A stretch of DNA of 64,000 nt, taken from Virgisporangium aliadipatigenens (GTDB taxonomy: Bacteria; Actinomycetota; Actinomycetes; Mycobacteriales; Micromonosporaceae). Both the position numbers and the translations under genes were made by a program. This document shows positions 34,007 to 42,189 of the stretch, piece by piece. Under the pieces are notes generated by a model that made no database searches, was not told where the DNA came from, and worked only from the letters and a program-made list of their open reading frames with translations. Position 1 is the stretch's first letter, and the number at the start of each line of letters is the position of its first letter. Location: positions 1 to 64,000 of the forward strand of contig NZ_BOPF01000001.1 in the NCBI RefSeq assembly GCF_016863615.1, read 5' to 3'.

Positions 34007-34999
34007 ATGCATCGTTGGATCATGCGTGGCCTGGTCACCGCCGGATTCGCCGGCGCGGCCTGGGCCCTGAGCACGACGTCGGCATGGGCCGACACGCCGG
34101 GCACCACGACCGGCACGCTCACCGTCACGGCCGGCAGCACCACCACCGGCCCGTCCGTCCCGCCGCTGACCGTCCACATCGGACGGTTGCCGGCCCCGAA
34201 CGCCGCCGCCGACCTGGCGGCACGGGTCGGACCGCCCACCCTCGACGCCGACCTCGACACCCCGAACGCCTCCGGCGCAGCCTCACCAGAGGCACCGGAG
34301 ACACCGGAGGCACCGGAGGCGTCCGAGCTCGACGTCGGCGTCGACGTGGACGCCGGAGTCGGCAACGGCGCGTCGGTGTCCCTGACCGTCGGCGGTGCGC
34401 TGCTCGGCGCCGCGCCCTGCGCCGACCCGAGCGGCGTCGCGCTCGCCGTGGCGGCGGGTGTCGGCGTGGCCTCGACCGATGCGGGCCTCGGTGTGGACGC
34501 CGGTGTCAGCGCGGACTCGGCAGGCGTCGGGCTCGGTGTGGAGGTCGGTGTGGGTGTGAGCCCGACCGATCTGGGCCTCGGTGTGGACGCGGGTGTCAGT
34601 GCGGGTTCGGCCGGTGTCGGGCTGGGCGTCGATGGCTCCGTCGGAGCGGACATCGGTGTCGGCGTGGATGTCGCGATCGGCACCGACCTGCCGGATTCCG
34701 GCCCGGGCACCGGCTCAGGACCGGGCAACGGCTTGGAAGAGGGCAACGGTTCGGAAGACGGCTCCGGCGAGGGCGCGGAAGACGGCCCCGGCGTGGGGTC
34801 GGGCAGCGGCACCGGCACGGGGACCGCGGGCGGTGCGGCGTTCGGCTACGCGAGCGTCGGGGATGCGGCCCTCGGCTCCACCGCTCCCGGCATCGCCGCC
34901 CTGGCGCGCACCGGCGCGGGCGTCGCTCTGCTCGCCCTGTTGGCCCTGCTCGCGCTCCTGCTCGGCGCGGCCGCCCACCGCCTGGGAACGATCCGCTGA
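34007..34999 (+). CDS. LAxTG-anchored Val/Gly/Asp repeat surface protein
   Basis: A 330-residue exported surface protein. The signal ends near TSAWADT. The middle part is Val/Gly/Asp repeats (GLGVDAGVSADSAGVGLG and variants) without aromatic residues. A Gly/Glu/Ser-rich stalk follows, then LARTG at 299-303, a hydrophobic helix and a basic tail (HRLGTIR). LAxTG is the sorting signal used by class E sortases of high-GC Gram-positives, so covalent attachment to the cell wall is predicted. It follows the elastin-like gene by 60 bases and probably works with it. A strong terminator comes after the stop. Confidence 0.75.
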   Translation: MHRWIMRGLVTAGFAGAAWALSTTSAWADTPGTTTGTLTVTAGSTTTGPSVPPLTVHIGRLPAPNAAADLAARVGPPTLDADLDTPNASGAASPEAPETPEAPEASELDVGVDVDAGVGNGASVSLTVGGALLGAAPCADPSGVALAVAAGVGVASTDAGLGVDAGVSADSAGVGLGVEVGVGVSPTDLGLGVDAGVSAGSAGVGLGVDGSVGADIGVGVDVAIGTDLPDSGPGTGSGPGNGLEEGNGSEDGSGEGAEDGPGVGSGSGTGTGTAGGAAFGYASVGDAALGSTAPGIAALARTGAGVALLALLALLALLLGAAAHRLGTIR

Positions 35000-35020
35000 C
35001 CGGACCCGCGCGGTAGTACC

Positions 35021-35058
35021 GACGACGGCCCCCGTCCACCGTGGCGGGGGCCGTCGTC
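35021..35058 (+). terminator. Terminator after the LAxTG protein gene
   Basis: Perfect 14-bp stem (35021-35034 and 35045-35058) with a ten-base loop TCCACCGTGG, itself a near copy of the window's dispersed palindrome. Confidence 0.85.
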
Positions 35059-35103
35059 GCGAAGGACCCCGGAAATGTCGGCGGGCGCCGCTATGGTGCG
35101 ACG

Positions 35104-35871
35104 GTGCCCACACACCTGACGATCGAGGAGCACGTCGCCGCCCTCCGGCGCGCCGGCGCGGCCCTGCACGAGGCGGCCGGTGCCGCCGGCCCGCACGCCC
35201 GGGTGCCGACCTGCGCCGCGTGGGACGTGACGAAGCTGGTCACCCACCAGGGGATGGTGCACCGCTGGGCGGCCGGGCACCTGCGCGGCGAGAAGGATCC
35301 CGACACCAAGGCCTCCGTCGCGGAGGCGGCCGCGGCCGACGATCTGCTGGCGTGGTTCGACGCCGGCTTGGTGGGGCTGATCGAGGCCGTCGAGGCGGCC
35401 GACGACGACCTCAAGGCGATGGTGTTCCTCAAGGACGCGCCGCCGCCACGCCGGTTCTGGGCGCGGCGGCAGGCGCACGAGACGACGATCCACGCCGTCG
35501 ACGCCGTCGCGGCCCGGCTCGGGCGATGCCCCACGGCGGCCGACGTCGACATCGACCCGCTGGTGGCGGCCGACGGGATCGACGAGCTGCTGAGCGGGTT
35601 CATCACGCGGGGCAAGGGAAAGCTGCACGCCGATCCGCCCTACACGCTGCTGGTCCGCGCCCTGGACACCGGGCACGCGTGGACGGTGCGGGTCGGCGGC
35701 GCCTCCGTCGAGACGACGCCGGGGGAGCACGGGCCGGGCGAGGTGACGTTCGCGGGGACGGCCGTGCAGGTCTACCTCAGCGTGTGGAACAGGGCGGACG
35801 AGCTGACCGTCGAGGGCCGGCAGGACGTGGCCGAGGCGTGGCGCAAGGCGGTGCGGATCCGGTGGAGCTGA
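35104..35871 (+). CDS. Mycothiol-dependent maleylpyruvate isomerase family protein
   Basis: A 255-residue DinB-fold protein of the TIGR03083/MDMPI family. The N-terminal four-helix domain carries the metal-ligand pattern His (TKLVTHQGMVHRW) with HETTIH about 70 residues later. A small alpha/beta C-terminal domain follows. Members use mycothiol as cofactor in isomerisation or thiol transfer. GTG at 35104 lies six bases after TATGGT (35092-35097), as for a leaderless transcript. The next gene starts ten bases before its stop, so the two are coupled. The substrate is unknown. Confidence 0.85.
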   Translation: MPTHLTIEEHVAALRRAGAALHEAAGAAGPHARVPTCAAWDVTKLVTHQGMVHRWAAGHLRGEKDPDTKASVAEAAAADDLLAWFDAGLVGLIEAVEAADDDLKAMVFLKDAPPPRRFWARRQAHETTIHAVDAVAARLGRCPTAADVDIDPLVAADGIDELLSGFITRGKGKLHADPPYTLLVRALDTGHAWTVRVGGASVETTPGEHGPGEVTFAGTAVQVYLSVWNRADELTVEGRQDVAEAWRKAVRIRWS

Positions 35872-36890
35872 GGCCGCCCGGCGATCTCGTCGACCCGTCG
35901 TGGGCGGCGGAGGCGTTGAGCCACAACGGGTTCAACGGGGCCACGGGTGGGATCTGGCGGGTCGAGCGGGACGGCGGCCCGGCGGTGCTGAAGCTGTCCA
36001 CCCCGCCCGGGCGCGACGGTGTGCCGGCGCACTGGGCCACCAGCGAGGACCCCGGCCACTGGAACTACTGGCGTCGCGAGTCGCTCGCCTACACCGAGGG
36101 GCTCGCCGCGGCCTTCGCGGGCGCCGGCATCCGGGCGCCGCGGCTGCGCGAGGTGGTGCGGCGCTCCGACGGTTCGACCGCGATCTGGCTGGAGTGGGTG
36201 GCCGGGACGCCCGGCCCGGCCGCGACCCCGGCGGACCTGGGGGAGCTGGCGGAGCGCCTCGGGGCCGCGCACGCCGCGTGGCTCGGGCGCCGCCCCGACG
36301 TGCCGTGGCTGTCCCGCGACTGGCTGCGCGACTACACGCTCTCCCGCAAGGTGCCCGCGCGGGCGCCGTGGGAGCACCCCGACGCCGCCTGGCCCGCCGC
36401 CCTCCGCGCGGATCTGCGAGACCTGTGGGAACGCCGCCACGACGTGCTGCGTGCCACCGACGACCTGCCCGCGACCCTGTGCCACCACGACGTCTGGCCG
36501 ATGAACCTCGTCGTCACGCCCACCGGTCCGGTGCTGCTGGACTGGAGCTTCATCGGCCCGGGGCCGATCGGCGAGGACGCCGCCAACCTCATCCTCGACA
36601 CGTTCTTCGACGGCTTCGTGGACCTGGCGCACCTCGACGACGTCGTGGAGCTGGTCAGCGCCGGGTACGTGCGCGGCCTCGACGGCGCCGTCGACGCGAC
36701 GACGGCGCGGCGGGGCATCGGGCTGTGCGGCGCCGCCAAGTACTTCTGGCTCGCGCCGATGATGCTGGCCGCCTTGGAGACCCGGCCGAAGACCACGGGG
36801 CAGTACGACACGCGGGGCGTCGAGGAGATGTTCGCGGGGCGGCGGCCGATCCTGGAAGTCGTGGCCGCCTGGTACCGGAAGTGGTGTTAG
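35862..36890 (+). CDS. Aminoglycoside phosphotransferase (APH)-fold kinase
   Basis: A 342-residue small-molecule kinase. The catalytic loop CHHDVWPMNLVV (Brenner-type HxDxxxxN) and the metal-binding LLDWSFIG are intact, and an N-lobe Lys (AVLKLS) is present. APH-fold enzymes phosphorylate aminoglycosides, choline, sugars or other alcohols, so resistance should not be assumed. GTG at 35862 overlaps the MDMPI gene by ten bases, supporting one operon and perhaps one detoxification task. Confidence 0.85.
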   Translation: MELRPPGDLVDPSWAAEALSHNGFNGATGGIWRVERDGGPAVLKLSTPPGRDGVPAHWATSEDPGHWNYWRRESLAYTEGLAAAFAGAGIRAPRLREVVRRSDGSTAIWLEWVAGTPGPAATPADLGELAERLGAAHAAWLGRRPDVPWLSRDWLRDYTLSRKVPARAPWEHPDAAWPAALRADLRDLWERRHDVLRATDDLPATLCHHDVWPMNLVVTPTGPVLLDWSFIGPGPIGEDAANLILDTFFDGFVDLAHLDDVVELVSAGYVRGLDGAVDATTARRGIGLCGAAKYFWLAPMMLAALETRPKTTGQYDTRGVEEMFAGRRPILEVVAAWYRKWC

Positions 36891-36954
36891 CACCACCGGT
36901 GTGGAGGCGCTGCCGCTCCTGCCCGTAAGGCTTGCGGCGCCTTGGATTCAGGGC

Positions 36955-39006
36955 ATGACAAGAATCAAGTATCTGGTCGTGCTGCTGTGGATGGTGGTTC
37001 TCGGGGTGGCGGGGCCGTTCGCCGTCAAGCTCACCGAGGTGCAGGAGAACGACGCGCTCGGCGCACTGCCGGCGGAGGCGGAGGCGCACCGGGCCGCCGA
37101 ACGGGTGAAGAACGCGTTCCCCGACTCGCGCGCACCGGTCGCCGTGGCCGTGTACGTGCGCGAGAGCGGGCTCACCGACGCCGATCGGGCGCGGGTGGAG
37201 GCCGACCGCACGGCGTTCGCGCGGTACGCCGACGGGGGTGCCGTCGGGCCGGCCACGCCGAGCGGCGACGGCAGGGCACTGCTGTTCGGCTTCCCGGTGG
37301 CCGGGGACGACGACGTTCGCGCCGCGGCGGTGTCGGCCATGAAGGCGCGGCTGACCACCCCGGACGGTGCGCTCGCCATCGCGCTGACCGGCGCGGCGGC
37401 GGCCGAGGACGACGTCTTCGACGCGTTCGAGGGGATGGACACCGCGCTGCTGGCCGCGACGGCCGTCACGGTGTCGCTGCTGCTGCTCGTGACGTATCGC
37501 AGCCCGGTGCTGTGGTTGGTGCCGCTGGTCACGGTGGCGGTCGCCGCGCAGTCGGCCTCGGCGCTGGTGTACCTGCTGGCGAAGCATGCCGGGGTGGCCG
37601 TCGACTTCCAGAGCCAGAGCATCCTGACCGTGCTGGTGTTCGGCGTCGGCGTGGACTACGCGCTGCTGCTCATCTCCCGCTACCGGGAGGAACTACGCGT
37701 GCACGAGGACCGGCACCGGGCGATGGCGGTGGCGGTGCGGCGTTCCATCGGGGCGATCGCGGCGTCGGCGGCGACCGTGGGCGCCGGGCTGCTCTGCCTG
37801 CTGGCCGCCGTTCTTCCGAGCACACGGGGCATCGGGCCGGTCGGCGCGGTGGGTGTGCTGTGCGCGTTCCTGGCGATGACGACGCTGTTGCCGGCCCTGC
37901 TGGTCCTGTGCGGACGGTGGCTGTTCTGGCCGTTCGTGCCGCGGGTGGGCGTGGTCGTCAGAGCGAGCGGGTGGGCGCGGGTGGCGGACCTGGTGGGCCG
38001 GCGGCCGCGGACGGTGTGGCTGGCGAGCGCCGCCGTTCTCGGGGCGCTCACGCTCGGCATCACGAACCTGTCCGTCGGCCTGCCGAACGACCGGTCGTTC
38101 ACGACCGAGGTGGGCTCGGTGCGCGGCCAGCGCCTCATCGCCGCGCACTACCCCGGGGGCACCGTCTCGCCGGCCGAGGTCGTCACGCGGGCCGCCTCCG
38201 GTGACGCGGTCGCGGCCGCCGCGCGAGCTGTGCCGGGGGTCGTCGAGGTGTCCGTTCCCGAGAAATCACCGGACGGCGCATGGGCCCGCATCCGCGTGAC
38301 GCTGGCCGACACCCCCGACAGCGACGCGGCTCTGTCCACAGTGGACAGATTGCGGCGCGCTACGCACGCCGTGCCCGGCGCGGCGGCGCTGGTGGGCGGC
38401 TTCACCGCGGAACAGCTCGACAACGAGACCGCGGTCGACCGGGACAACCGGGTCGTGATGCCGCTGATCCTGCTGGTCGTGTTCGGGATCCTGGTGGCGC
38501 TGCTGCGGGCGCTCGTGGCGCCGCTGCTGCTCATGGCGAGCGTGGTCGTCTCGTACGCCGCGGCGCTCGGCGCGGCCGGCTTCATCCTGAACGCCATGGG
38601 CCACCCGGACCTCTACGTCGCGCTGCCGCTGCAGGCCTTCCTGTTCCTGGTGGCGCTCGGCGTCGACTACACGATCTTCCTCATGACGCGGGCCCGCGAG
38701 GAGGCGGCCGCCCGCGGGCACCACGCCGGCATCCGGCACGCGCTCGCCGTCACCGGCGGGGTGATCACCAGCGCCGGGGTGGTGCTGGCCGCGACGTTCG
38801 CCGCACTGGGGGTCCTGCCGCTGGTGGGCTCGGTGCAGACGGGGGTGATCGTCGGGGTCGGGGTGCTGCTGGACACGTTCCTGGTGCGCAGCCTGCTGGT
38901 GCCGGCGCTGGCGCTGCACGTCGGGCGGCGCACCTGGTGGCCGGGGCGGCTCGCGTCGGCGCCCGCGCCGGTGACCGCTGCGGCGCGGGAGCCCGCGACG
39001 GTGTAG
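36955..39006 (+). CDS. MMPL/RND-family transporter
   Basis: A 683-residue transporter of the MMPL family. Two repeats each have one leading helix, an extracellular domain and five helices. Proton-relay Asp-Tyr pairs are visible in both halves (GVGVDYALLL near 240 and LGVDYTIFL near 565). It lacks the long C-terminus of mycobacterial MmpL3. It exports lipids or other hydrophobic compounds driven by the proton gradient. ATG at 36955 (MTRIKYLVVLLWM) is preferred; a GTG at 36901 would add 18 residues and is not excluded. A terminator hairpin follows. Confidence 0.88.
   Translation: MTRIKYLVVLLWMVVLGVAGPFAVKLTEVQENDALGALPAEAEAHRAAERVKNAFPDSRAPVAVAVYVRESGLTDADRARVEADRTAFARYADGGAVGPATPSGDGRALLFGFPVAGDDDVRAAAVSAMKARLTTPDGALAIALTGAAAAEDDVFDAFEGMDTALLAATAVTVSLLLLVTYRSPVLWLVPLVTVAVAAQSASALVYLLAKHAGVAVDFQSQSILTVLVFGVGVDYALLLISRYREELRVHEDRHRAMAVAVRRSIGAIAASAATVGAGLLCLLAAVLPSTRGIGPVGAVGVLCAFLAMTTLLPALLVLCGRWLFWPFVPRVGVVVRASGWARVADLVGRRPRTVWLASAAVLGALTLGITNLSVGLPNDRSFTTEVGSVRGQRLIAAHYPGGTVSPAEVVTRAASGDAVAAAARAVPGVVEVSVPEKSPDGAWARIRVTLADTPDSDAALSTVDRLRRATHAVPGAAALVGGFTAEQLDNETAVDRDNRVVMPLILLVVFGILVALLRALVAPLLLMASVVVSYAAALGAAGFILNAMGHPDLYVALPLQAFLFLVALGVDYTIFLMTRAREEAAARGHHAGIRHALAVTGGVITSAGVVLAATFAALGVLPLVGSVQTGVIVGVGVLLDTFLVRSLLVPALALHVGRRTWWPGRLASAPAPVTAAAREPATV
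38331..38349. repeat. Dispersed palindrome copy, 19 bp perfect
   Basis: TCTGTCCACAGTGGACAGA, the longest copy in the window, in the MMPL gene; read as L-S-T-V-D-R. Confidence 0.9.
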
Positions 39007-39020
39007 CCGGACGTGGTGTG

Positions 39021-39049
39021 CGATCCCGGGGCGCGCAACCCCGGGATCG
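39021..39049 (+). terminator. Terminator after the MMPL gene
   Basis: Perfect 11-bp stem CGATCCCGGGG / CCCCGGGATCG with a seven-base loop CGCGCAA, 14 bases after the stop. A run of five T follows 25 bases further on. Confidence 0.8.
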
Positions 39050-39107
39050 TGCACATTGCGCGACATACCGCTGTTTTTACGCCGGTCGATGGGGGAGGGT
39101 CCGAGTC

Positions 39108-39455
39108 GTGGGCGGGTTCGACAAGGGGCGGATCGTCTGGCGGGTCTTCGCCGGCGTCGCGGTGGGTCAGTTGCTGTTCGGTGGGGACTCGGCGTTCTCG
39201 TTGCTGGTGGCGTTCGGGACCGGGGGAGTGGTCGGCGGCATCGTGGTGTGGGCGGCGGTGCGGCGGCCGAAGTTGACCGTGGCGCCGCCGGACCGCCCGG
39301 CGCCGCCGCGCAAGCGCCGGGAGAGCCGCATCGTCGCGCGGATGACGGACCTCGCGGTCGTCGGCGTGCGCCGCCGGCGCCGGGCGTCCCGCGGGCCGCT
39401 GCGCCAGCGCGGCCGCGCCCTGGTGGCCGGAGTGCGTGCGCGTTGGCGCCCGTAG
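39108..39455 (+). CDS. Small basic membrane protein, unknown function
   Basis: A 115-residue protein: one or two helices (about 10-55, FAGVAVGQLLFGG..., GGVVGGIVVWAAV) and a very Arg-rich cytosolic tail (RKRRESRIV, GVRRRRRASRG). No family recognised. GTG at 39108 has GGGAGGG eight bases before it. It converges with the response regulator at 39499. Confidence 0.65.
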   Translation: MGGFDKGRIVWRVFAGVAVGQLLFGGDSAFSLLVAFGTGGVVGGIVVWAAVRRPKLTVAPPDRPAPPRKRRESRIVARMTDLAVVGVRRRRRASRGPLRQRGRALVAGVRARWRP

Positions 39456-39483
39456 GCCTGCGAGGCGCACGCAGATGGACGAC

Positions 39484-39507
39484 CGCGCGTCAAGATCGTC
39501 ACGCGCG
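39484..39507. terminator. Possible bidirectional terminator
   Basis: Seven-base arms CGCGCGT / ACGCGCG with a ten-base loop, between converging genes and touching the response-regulator stop codon. Short, so only moderate support. Confidence 0.4.
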
Positions 39508-40143
39508 CAGGTACGTGAGCACCGCCAGCACGCGGCGGTTGTCGTCGTTCGACGGGGGCATCCCGAGCTTCGCGAAGATGTTGTTGATGTGCTTGCTCAC
39601 GGCCTTCTCGGTGATGAAGAGCTTGGCCGCGATCGCCGCGTTCGACCGGCCCTCGGCGATCTGCGCCAGCACCTCCCGTTCCCGCGCGGTCAGCGCGCCC
39701 AGCGGTTCGGCCGCCGAACGGCTCTCCAACAGCTGCGCGATCACGTCGGGATCCATGACCGTCCCGCCGCCGGCCACCTGCCGCACCGCGTCGACGAACT
39801 GCCCCACGTGCGACACCCGGTCCTTGAGCAGGTACCCGACCGAGCCGCCCCGGTCGGAGAGCAGTTCGCGCGCGTAGAGCTGCTCGACGTGCTGCGAGAG
39901 GACCACCACCGGCAGCCCCGGGATCCGCTCCCGCGCGGCGATGGCGGCGCGCAGCCCCTCGTCCGTGAACGACGGCGGCAGCCGCACGTCCACGATCGCG
40001 ACGTCCGGGCGGTGGGACAGCAGCGCGGGCAGCAGCGCCGGCCCGTTGTCCACGGCGGCCACCACCTCGAACGAGAACGCCTCGAGCAGCCGCGTCAGCC
40101 CGTCCCGGAGGAGGGCGAGGTCCTCTGCGATGACAACGCGCAC
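39499..40143 (-). CDS. NarL/LuxR-type response regulator
   Basis: A 214-residue regulator. Receiver: acidic Glu-Asp near 7-8, phosphorylation site Asp52 (AIVDVRLPP), Lys in YLLKDRVSHV. LuxR helix-turn-helix near 145-210 (LTAREREVLAQIAEGRSN). GTG at 40143 lies 49 bases inside the kinase gene, an unusually long overlap that should couple the two. Confidence 0.9.
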   Translation of the reverse strand: MRVVIAEDLALLRDGLTRLLEAFSFEVVAAVDNGPALLPALLSHRPDVAIVDVRLPPSFTDEGLRAAIAARERIPGLPVVVLSQHVEQLYARELLSDRGGSVGYLLKDRVSHVGQFVDAVRQVAGGGTVMDPDVIAQLLESRSAAEPLGALTAREREVLAQIAEGRSNAAIAAKLFITEKAVSKHINNIFAKLGMPPSNDDNRRVLAVLTYLRA

Positions 40144-41372
40144 GGCAGCTCCACGGTGACGACGGTCGGCCCACCGGCCGGGCTGGACACGACCATCGTT
40201 CCATCGAACGCCGCGAGCCTGCGCCCGATCCCGGCGAGCCCGCTCCCGCGCGACGGATCGGCGCCCCCGCGCCCGTCGTCGGAGACGGCCAGCCTCAGCA
40301 GGTCGCCCTCCCACCGAAGGAGAACCGAGGCCGAAGCGGCGCCGCTGTGCTTGACCACGTTCGCCAGCAGCTCGGCCGCCGCGAAGTAGAGCGCGGACTC
40401 CACCGGTGCCTCCGGCCGGCCGGGCAGCTCCACCTCCACGGAGACGGGGATCGCCAGCGCCAGGCCCAGCGCCGACAGGGCTCCCGGGAGGCCCCGTTCG
40501 GCCAGCACCGGCGGGTGGATGCCGCGCACCAGCCGCCGCAGCTCGGCCAGGGCCTGGCCGCCGGCCTCCCGCGCCTCGGCGAGCAGCCGCTGCGCGGCGT
40601 CCGGGTCGCGCCGCAGCAGCTCCTCGGCGAGCCCGATCGTCATGCTCAACGACACCAGCTGCGCCTGCGCCCCGTCGTGCAGGTCGCGCTCGATGCGGCG
40701 CAGTTCGGCGGCCTGCGCGTCGACGGTCTCGGCGCGGGTCGCGGCGAGGTGGGCCACCCGCGCGTGCAACGCCTCGGCGGCGGTCGGGGCGAGCAGCAGC
40801 GCCGCGAAGCGCGCCACGCCCATCGTCAGCAGCGGCGCCCCGAGCACGCCGATGGTCAGGATCAGCACGCCCTGCGGGAGGACCAGCAGCCGGTCGAAGA
40901 AGCCGTCGATGGGCCAGACCACGCCGTAGCCGTACCAGTCGACGAAATCCGTGATCAGCACCGGCACCAGCAGCACCCCCTCCACGCCGTAGAAGGGGAC
41001 GCACACCGCGATCAGGCCCAGCACCCCGCCGACGATCGCGCCGGGCATGAGCCACGCCGCGTCCCGCCAGGTGGCCGGGTCCCGCAGCACGGCGGCGAAA
41101 CGGCCCCACAGCCCGGGCGGCAGCGGCCGGTACGGCGAAGGGATGTCGACACCGCTCCACCCGGCGATCCGCCGCTCCACTTCGGCCCGCAGCCGCACGA
41201 GGTGAACCACCACCGGGAAGAGCGGGACGCCGATCCCGAGTACGGGAATCAGTAGGAAAGAGACGAGGAACAGGACGAACAGCACGATGTTGAGCGACAG
41301 TGACAGGACCGCCAGCAGCAGCCCGCGCGCCGCCGCGACGGCACCGGTACGGACTGTCGGGAGCAGGTCCAT
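40095..41372 (-). CDS. Sensor histidine kinase with multi-helix sensor domain
   Basis: A 425-residue kinase. Two membrane helix pairs (about 15-55 and 105-190) frame a conserved putative-sensor domain. HisKA_3 box RDLHDGAQAQLVSL has the phospho-His near 232, and the HATPase end reads DDGRGGADPSRGSGLAGIGRRL. DLHDGAQ kinases of this type often control antibiotic or cell-envelope genes. ATG at 41372 is followed directly by the first helix. The C-terminus overlaps the regulator gene by 49 bases. Confidence 0.9.
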   Translation of the reverse strand: MDLLPTVRTGAVAAARGLLLAVLSLSLNIVLFVLFLVSFLLIPVLGIGVPLFPVVVHLVRLRAEVERRIAGWSGVDIPSPYRPLPPGLWGRFAAVLRDPATWRDAAWLMPGAIVGGVLGLIAVCVPFYGVEGVLLVPVLITDFVDWYGYGVVWPIDGFFDRLLVLPQGVLILTIGVLGAPLLTMGVARFAALLLAPTAAEALHARVAHLAATRAETVDAQAAELRRIERDLHDGAQAQLVSLSMTIGLAEELLRRDPDAAQRLLAEAREAGGQALAELRRLVRGIHPPVLAERGLPGALSALGLALAIPVSVEVELPGRPEAPVESALYFAAAELLANVVKHSGAASASVLLRWEGDLLRLAVSDDGRGGADPSRGSGLAGIGRRLAAFDGTMVVSSPAGGPTVVTVELPCALSSQRTSPSSGTG

Positions 41373-41526
41373 CCGCCCATTGTCGACCACCCGCGAAACG
41401 GCGCCAGTGGTGCCAACACCCCGAACGTGATGCCCGTAATACCTGCTCGGCGGGCCGAATGGATGGCGGCGGGGCCAGCGGCATTCATCACTGTCTCTGT
41501 GCCCGTTTTCGTGCGAACCTCCTGGA

Positions 41527-42189
41527 GTGCGGAGCACCCGACTACTCCTCGTCGAGCAGGACGCCGAGCTGGTCGCGCGGCTGCGCGGGGCGCTGGTCGA
41601 CGCCGGTTACGAGGTCGACGTGGCGCACGACGGCCAGCGCGGGCTGCACCTGGGGCTCACCCGGGCGTACGACGTCATGGTGATCGATCGCAAGCTGCCC
41701 GCCCTCGACGGGCTGGACCTGCTGATGCGCCTGCGCGCGCGGGCCGTTCACGCGCGGGCGTTGCTGGTGAGCGCGCTGGCCGGCGTGGGGGACCGGGTCG
41801 ACGGGCTGGACGCCGGCGCCGACGACTACCTGGTGAAGCCGTTCCACGTGGAGGAGCTCAACGCGCGCATCCGTGCGCTGTGCCGGCGGCAGCTGTCGGT
41901 CAGCGACCTGCTGCGCGTCGGCGACGGGCACCTGGACGTGGGGCGCCGGCAGGCGGTGCGGCGGGACGGGTCGGCCGTCGCGCTCTCCGCGCGGGAGTGC
42001 GAGCTGCTGCGCGTCCTCGCCGAGCGGCCGCGCGCCGTGCACTCCCGGGCCGAGCTGCGGCGCTGGGTCTTCGAGGCGGCGCCGGCGGCGTCCATTGTGG
42101 ACACCTACGTGTACTACCTGCGCCGCAAGCTCGGCAGGTCCGTCGTGCGCACGGTCCACGGCGTCGGCTACCGGCTAGGCGAGATCTAG
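41527..42189 (+). CDS. OmpR-family response regulator, orphan
   Basis: A 220-residue regulator: receiver with acidic EQD near 10-12, Asp54 (MVIDRKLP) and Lys in YLVKPFH. A winged-helix DNA-binding domain with ELLRVLAERPRAVHSRAEL and VDTYVYYLRRKLG follows. No histidine kinase adjoins it. It converges with the ammonia-lyase gene and their ends overlap by 15 bases. The 154-base space upstream holds no other gene; it separates the regulator from the divergent kinase at 41372. Confidence 0.9.
   Translation: MRSTRLLLVEQDAELVARLRGALVDAGYEVDVAHDGQRGLHLGLTRAYDVMVIDRKLPALDGLDLLMRLRARAVHARALLVSALAGVGDRVDGLDAGADDYLVKPFHVEELNARIRALCRRQLSVSDLLRVGDGHLDVGRRQAVRRDGSAVALSARECELLRVLAERPRAVHSRAELRRWVFEAAPAASIVDTYVYYLRRKLGRSVVRTVHGVGYRLGEI

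Noticed and set aside
35862-36890. Aminoglycoside resistance gene
   Set aside because: The fold is shared by many small-molecule kinases; coupling to a mycothiol-type enzyme argues for another metabolic role.
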